NCBI GenBank assembly: GCA_029864225.1
Contig: JAOTTU010000109.1
Location: 1 to 6,384, forward strand
Source: Gammaproteobacteria bacterium
GTDB taxonomy: Bacteria > Pseudomonadota > Gammaproteobacteria > UBA9214
Reading direction: 5' to 3'
Length of the DNA stretch: 6,384 bases
In this document: positions 4,872-6,384 of the stretch, piece after piece
Position numbering within the stretch: the first letter of the stretch is position 1
Layout of the letters: the number at the start of each line of letters is the position of its first letter
Position numbers and translations under genes: made by a program
Notes under the pieces: model-generated
What the model was told of the DNA's origin: nothing
Seen by the model: only the letters and a program-made list of their open reading frames with translations
Database searches by the model: none

Positions 4872-6384
4872 ATGACCGATTACTATGCACCGCTGGACGA
4901 GGAGGGACCACTGGCGCGCGCCGTGCCCGGGTTCTCGCCGCGTGCACCGCAGCAACAGATGGCCGCGGCAGTCGCGGCCGCCATCGATGGGCAGAACAAG
5001 CTTATTGTCGAGGCCGGTACCGGGACGGGCAAGACCTTTGCCTACCTGATGCCGGCGCTGGACTGCGGCAAGAAGATCATTATCTCGACCGGGACACGGC
5101 ACCTGCAGGACCAGTTGTACCTGCATGATCTGCCGGTGGTGCGCGATGCGCTGCAGGCGCCGGTCCACATCGCCCTGCTCAAGGGGCGTTCAAATTACCT
5201 GTGTCATCATCGCCTGGCCATGGCGGCGGGAGACGGCCGTTCCCTCTCCCGGCAGCAGGCCCGCGACCTGGAGACCATTCGCGCCTGGTCGGGCAGGACC
5301 CGCAGCGGCGATATCTCCGGGCTGGCCGAGGTGTCCGAGCATTCCGCGCTCTGGCCGCGCGTGACCTCCACCATCGATAACTGCCTGGGCCAGGAGTGCG
5401 AGTATTTCCAGGACTGCTTCGTGGTCAAGGCACGGCGCAAGGCGCTGGAGGCCGATGTCGTGGTGATCAACCATCACCTCCTGTTTGCGGACATGGTGCT
5501 CAAGGAGGAGGGGTTTGGGGAACTGCTTCCGGGGGTGGACGTCATTATCATCGACGAGGCCCACCAGCTGCCGGAGGTGGCCGCGCTGTTTTTTGGGACC
5601 CGTATCAGCAGTCACCAGTTGCTGGACCTGGTGCGTGACATCCAGGTGGAACACCTGCGCGAGGCCGGCGACATGGCAGAACTGCCGGAGGCCGCCCACC
5701 AGCTTGAAGGGGTGGTGCGCCGGTTTCGTCTGACACTGGGGAGCGGCGACCGGCGTGCCGCCTGGGCCGATATCGCCGGCAATGAACGGGTCCGCGCGTT
5801 GTTGCAGGAACTGGCACTGCTGCTGGCGCGGCTCGTTGCATGGCTCGAGCAGGCAGCCGGGCGCGGCAAGGGGCTGGAGAGCTGCTGGCAACGCAGCCGG
5901 GTACTGAGCGAGTCCCTGGTGTTGGTGATGGAGGGATCAAGCAGTGACTACATCCACTGGTTCGAAACCCAGGGTCAGACTTTCAGGTTGAACCTCACCC
6001 CGCTGAACGTGGCTCCTAACTTCATCAGGGCGCTGGAGGTGTTACCCAGCACCTGGGTCTTTACCTCGGCCACGCTGGCCGTCGGCACCAGCTTCACTCA
6101 CTACACGTCGCGGCTGGGGCTGGACGCCGCCGAAACCCTGAAACTGAACAGTCCCTTCGACTACCGGCGCAATGCTCTGCTGTACCTGCCTCAGGAGCTG
6201 CCGGACCCCAACGACCGCGGCTATACACAGGCGGTTGTAGAGCGCGCACGCGCGGTGCTGGCAGCGAGCCGGGGCAGGGCATTTATGCTGTTTACCAGCC
6301 ACTCTGCGCTGCAGGAGGCCGCATCCCTGCTGGAAGCGACCCTTGAGTTTCCCTTGCTCGTTCAGGGGACGGCACCGCGCAGTG
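4872..6384 (+). CDS. yoaA: YoaA/DinG-family Fe-S ATP-dependent DNA helicase (partial, 3' end missing)
   Basis: An open frame of 504 codons that leaves the window without a stop. It is an XPD-like superfamily 2 helicase, resembling E. coli YoaA along its whole length; YoaA acts in tolerance of replication damage and partners with the HolC (chi) subunit of DNA polymerase III. Visible parts: Q-motif-like RAPQQQM (24-30), Walker A GTGTGKT with K54, STGT (72-75), four cysteines for a 4Fe-4S cluster (111, 171, 176, 182), INHHLLFADMV (199-209), the DEAH box (228-231) and TSATL (398-402). About 130 residues carrying the final helicase motifs should lie beyond 6384. YoaA is favoured over DinG by the KGRSNYLC, DNCLG and CFVVKAR segments. 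The ATG at 4872 has only a weak CGGA site 4 nt upstream and lies 25 bp after lpoP, so the two are probably co-transcribed. Confidence 0.93.
   Translation, partial: MTDYYAPLDEEGPLARAVPGFSPRAPQQQMAAAVAAAIDGQNKLIVEAGTGTGKTFAYLMPALDCGKKIIISTGTRHLQDQLYLHDLPVVRDALQAPVHIALLKGRSNYLCHHRLAMAAGDGRSLSRQQARDLETIRAWSGRTRSGDISGLAEVSEHSALWPRVTSTIDNCLGQECEYFQDCFVVKARRKALEADVVVINHHLLFADMVLKEEGFGELLPGVDVIIIDEAHQLPEVAALFFGTRISSHQLLDLVRDIQVEHLREAGDMAELPEAAHQLEGVVRRFRLTLGSGDRRAAWADIAGNERVRALLQELALLLARLVAWLEQAAGRGKGLESCWQRSRVLSESLVLVMEGSSSDYIHWFETQGQTFRLNLTPLNVAPNFIRALEVLPSTWVFTSATLAVGTSFTHYTSRLGLDAAETLKLNSPFDYRRNALLYLPQELPDPNDRGYTQAVVERARAVLAASRGRAFMLFTSHSALQEAASLLEATLEFPLLVQGTAPRS

Noticed and set aside
5190..5891. 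Minus-strand open frame (233 codons) opposite yoaA
   Set aside because: The + strand frame carries the helicase motifs here. The antisense product has no domain and no ribosome site I can support.

Overview
The window looks like chromosomal DNA of a free-living gammaproteobacterium. The GC-rich genes, a PBP1b with a class-specific N-terminus, a YoaA-type helicase and a PEP/VPLPA-CTERM (exosortase) protein together suggest a Chromatiales/Ectothiorhodospiraceae-like lineage. This is inferred from gene content only. All five genes lie on the + strand. No tRNA, rRNA, IS element or CRISPR array was seen.

Layout. Bases 1-241 are a non-coding, AT-rich leader with two candidate sigma70 promoters, a perfect inverted repeat and a possibly structured RNA. 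Bases 242-955 encode a secreted protein with a C-terminal exosortase sorting signal, closed by a strong intrinsic terminator (986-1020). Bases 1128-1895 encode a periplasmic DUF4197 protein. After an 81-bp gap with a hairpin comes mrcB (1977-4298), the bifunctional peptidoglycan synthase PBP1b. Its stop overlaps the GTG start of a small TPR lipoprotein (4295-4846), best explained as an LpoP-type activator of PBP1b. It is followed 25 bp later by a YoaA/DinG-family Fe-S helicase (from 4872) that runs off the window's right end.

How the genes work together. The PBP1b/TPR-lipoprotein pair is the functional core: an inner-membrane cell wall synthase and its probable outer-membrane activator, made from one message with overlapping frames. 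The helicase is probably in the same transcript but belongs to DNA repair. DUF4197 is a conserved periplasmic protein of unknown function. The CTERM gene is a separate transcription unit with visibly lower GC: by hand count, 28/60 G+C at 481-540 against 45/60 at 3241-3300 in mrcB.

I did not find a clearly new multi-gene system. The most useful points are the coupled PBP1b/LpoP-like pair, the orphan CTERM protein with its complex leader, and the conserved but unexplained DUF4197 gene.
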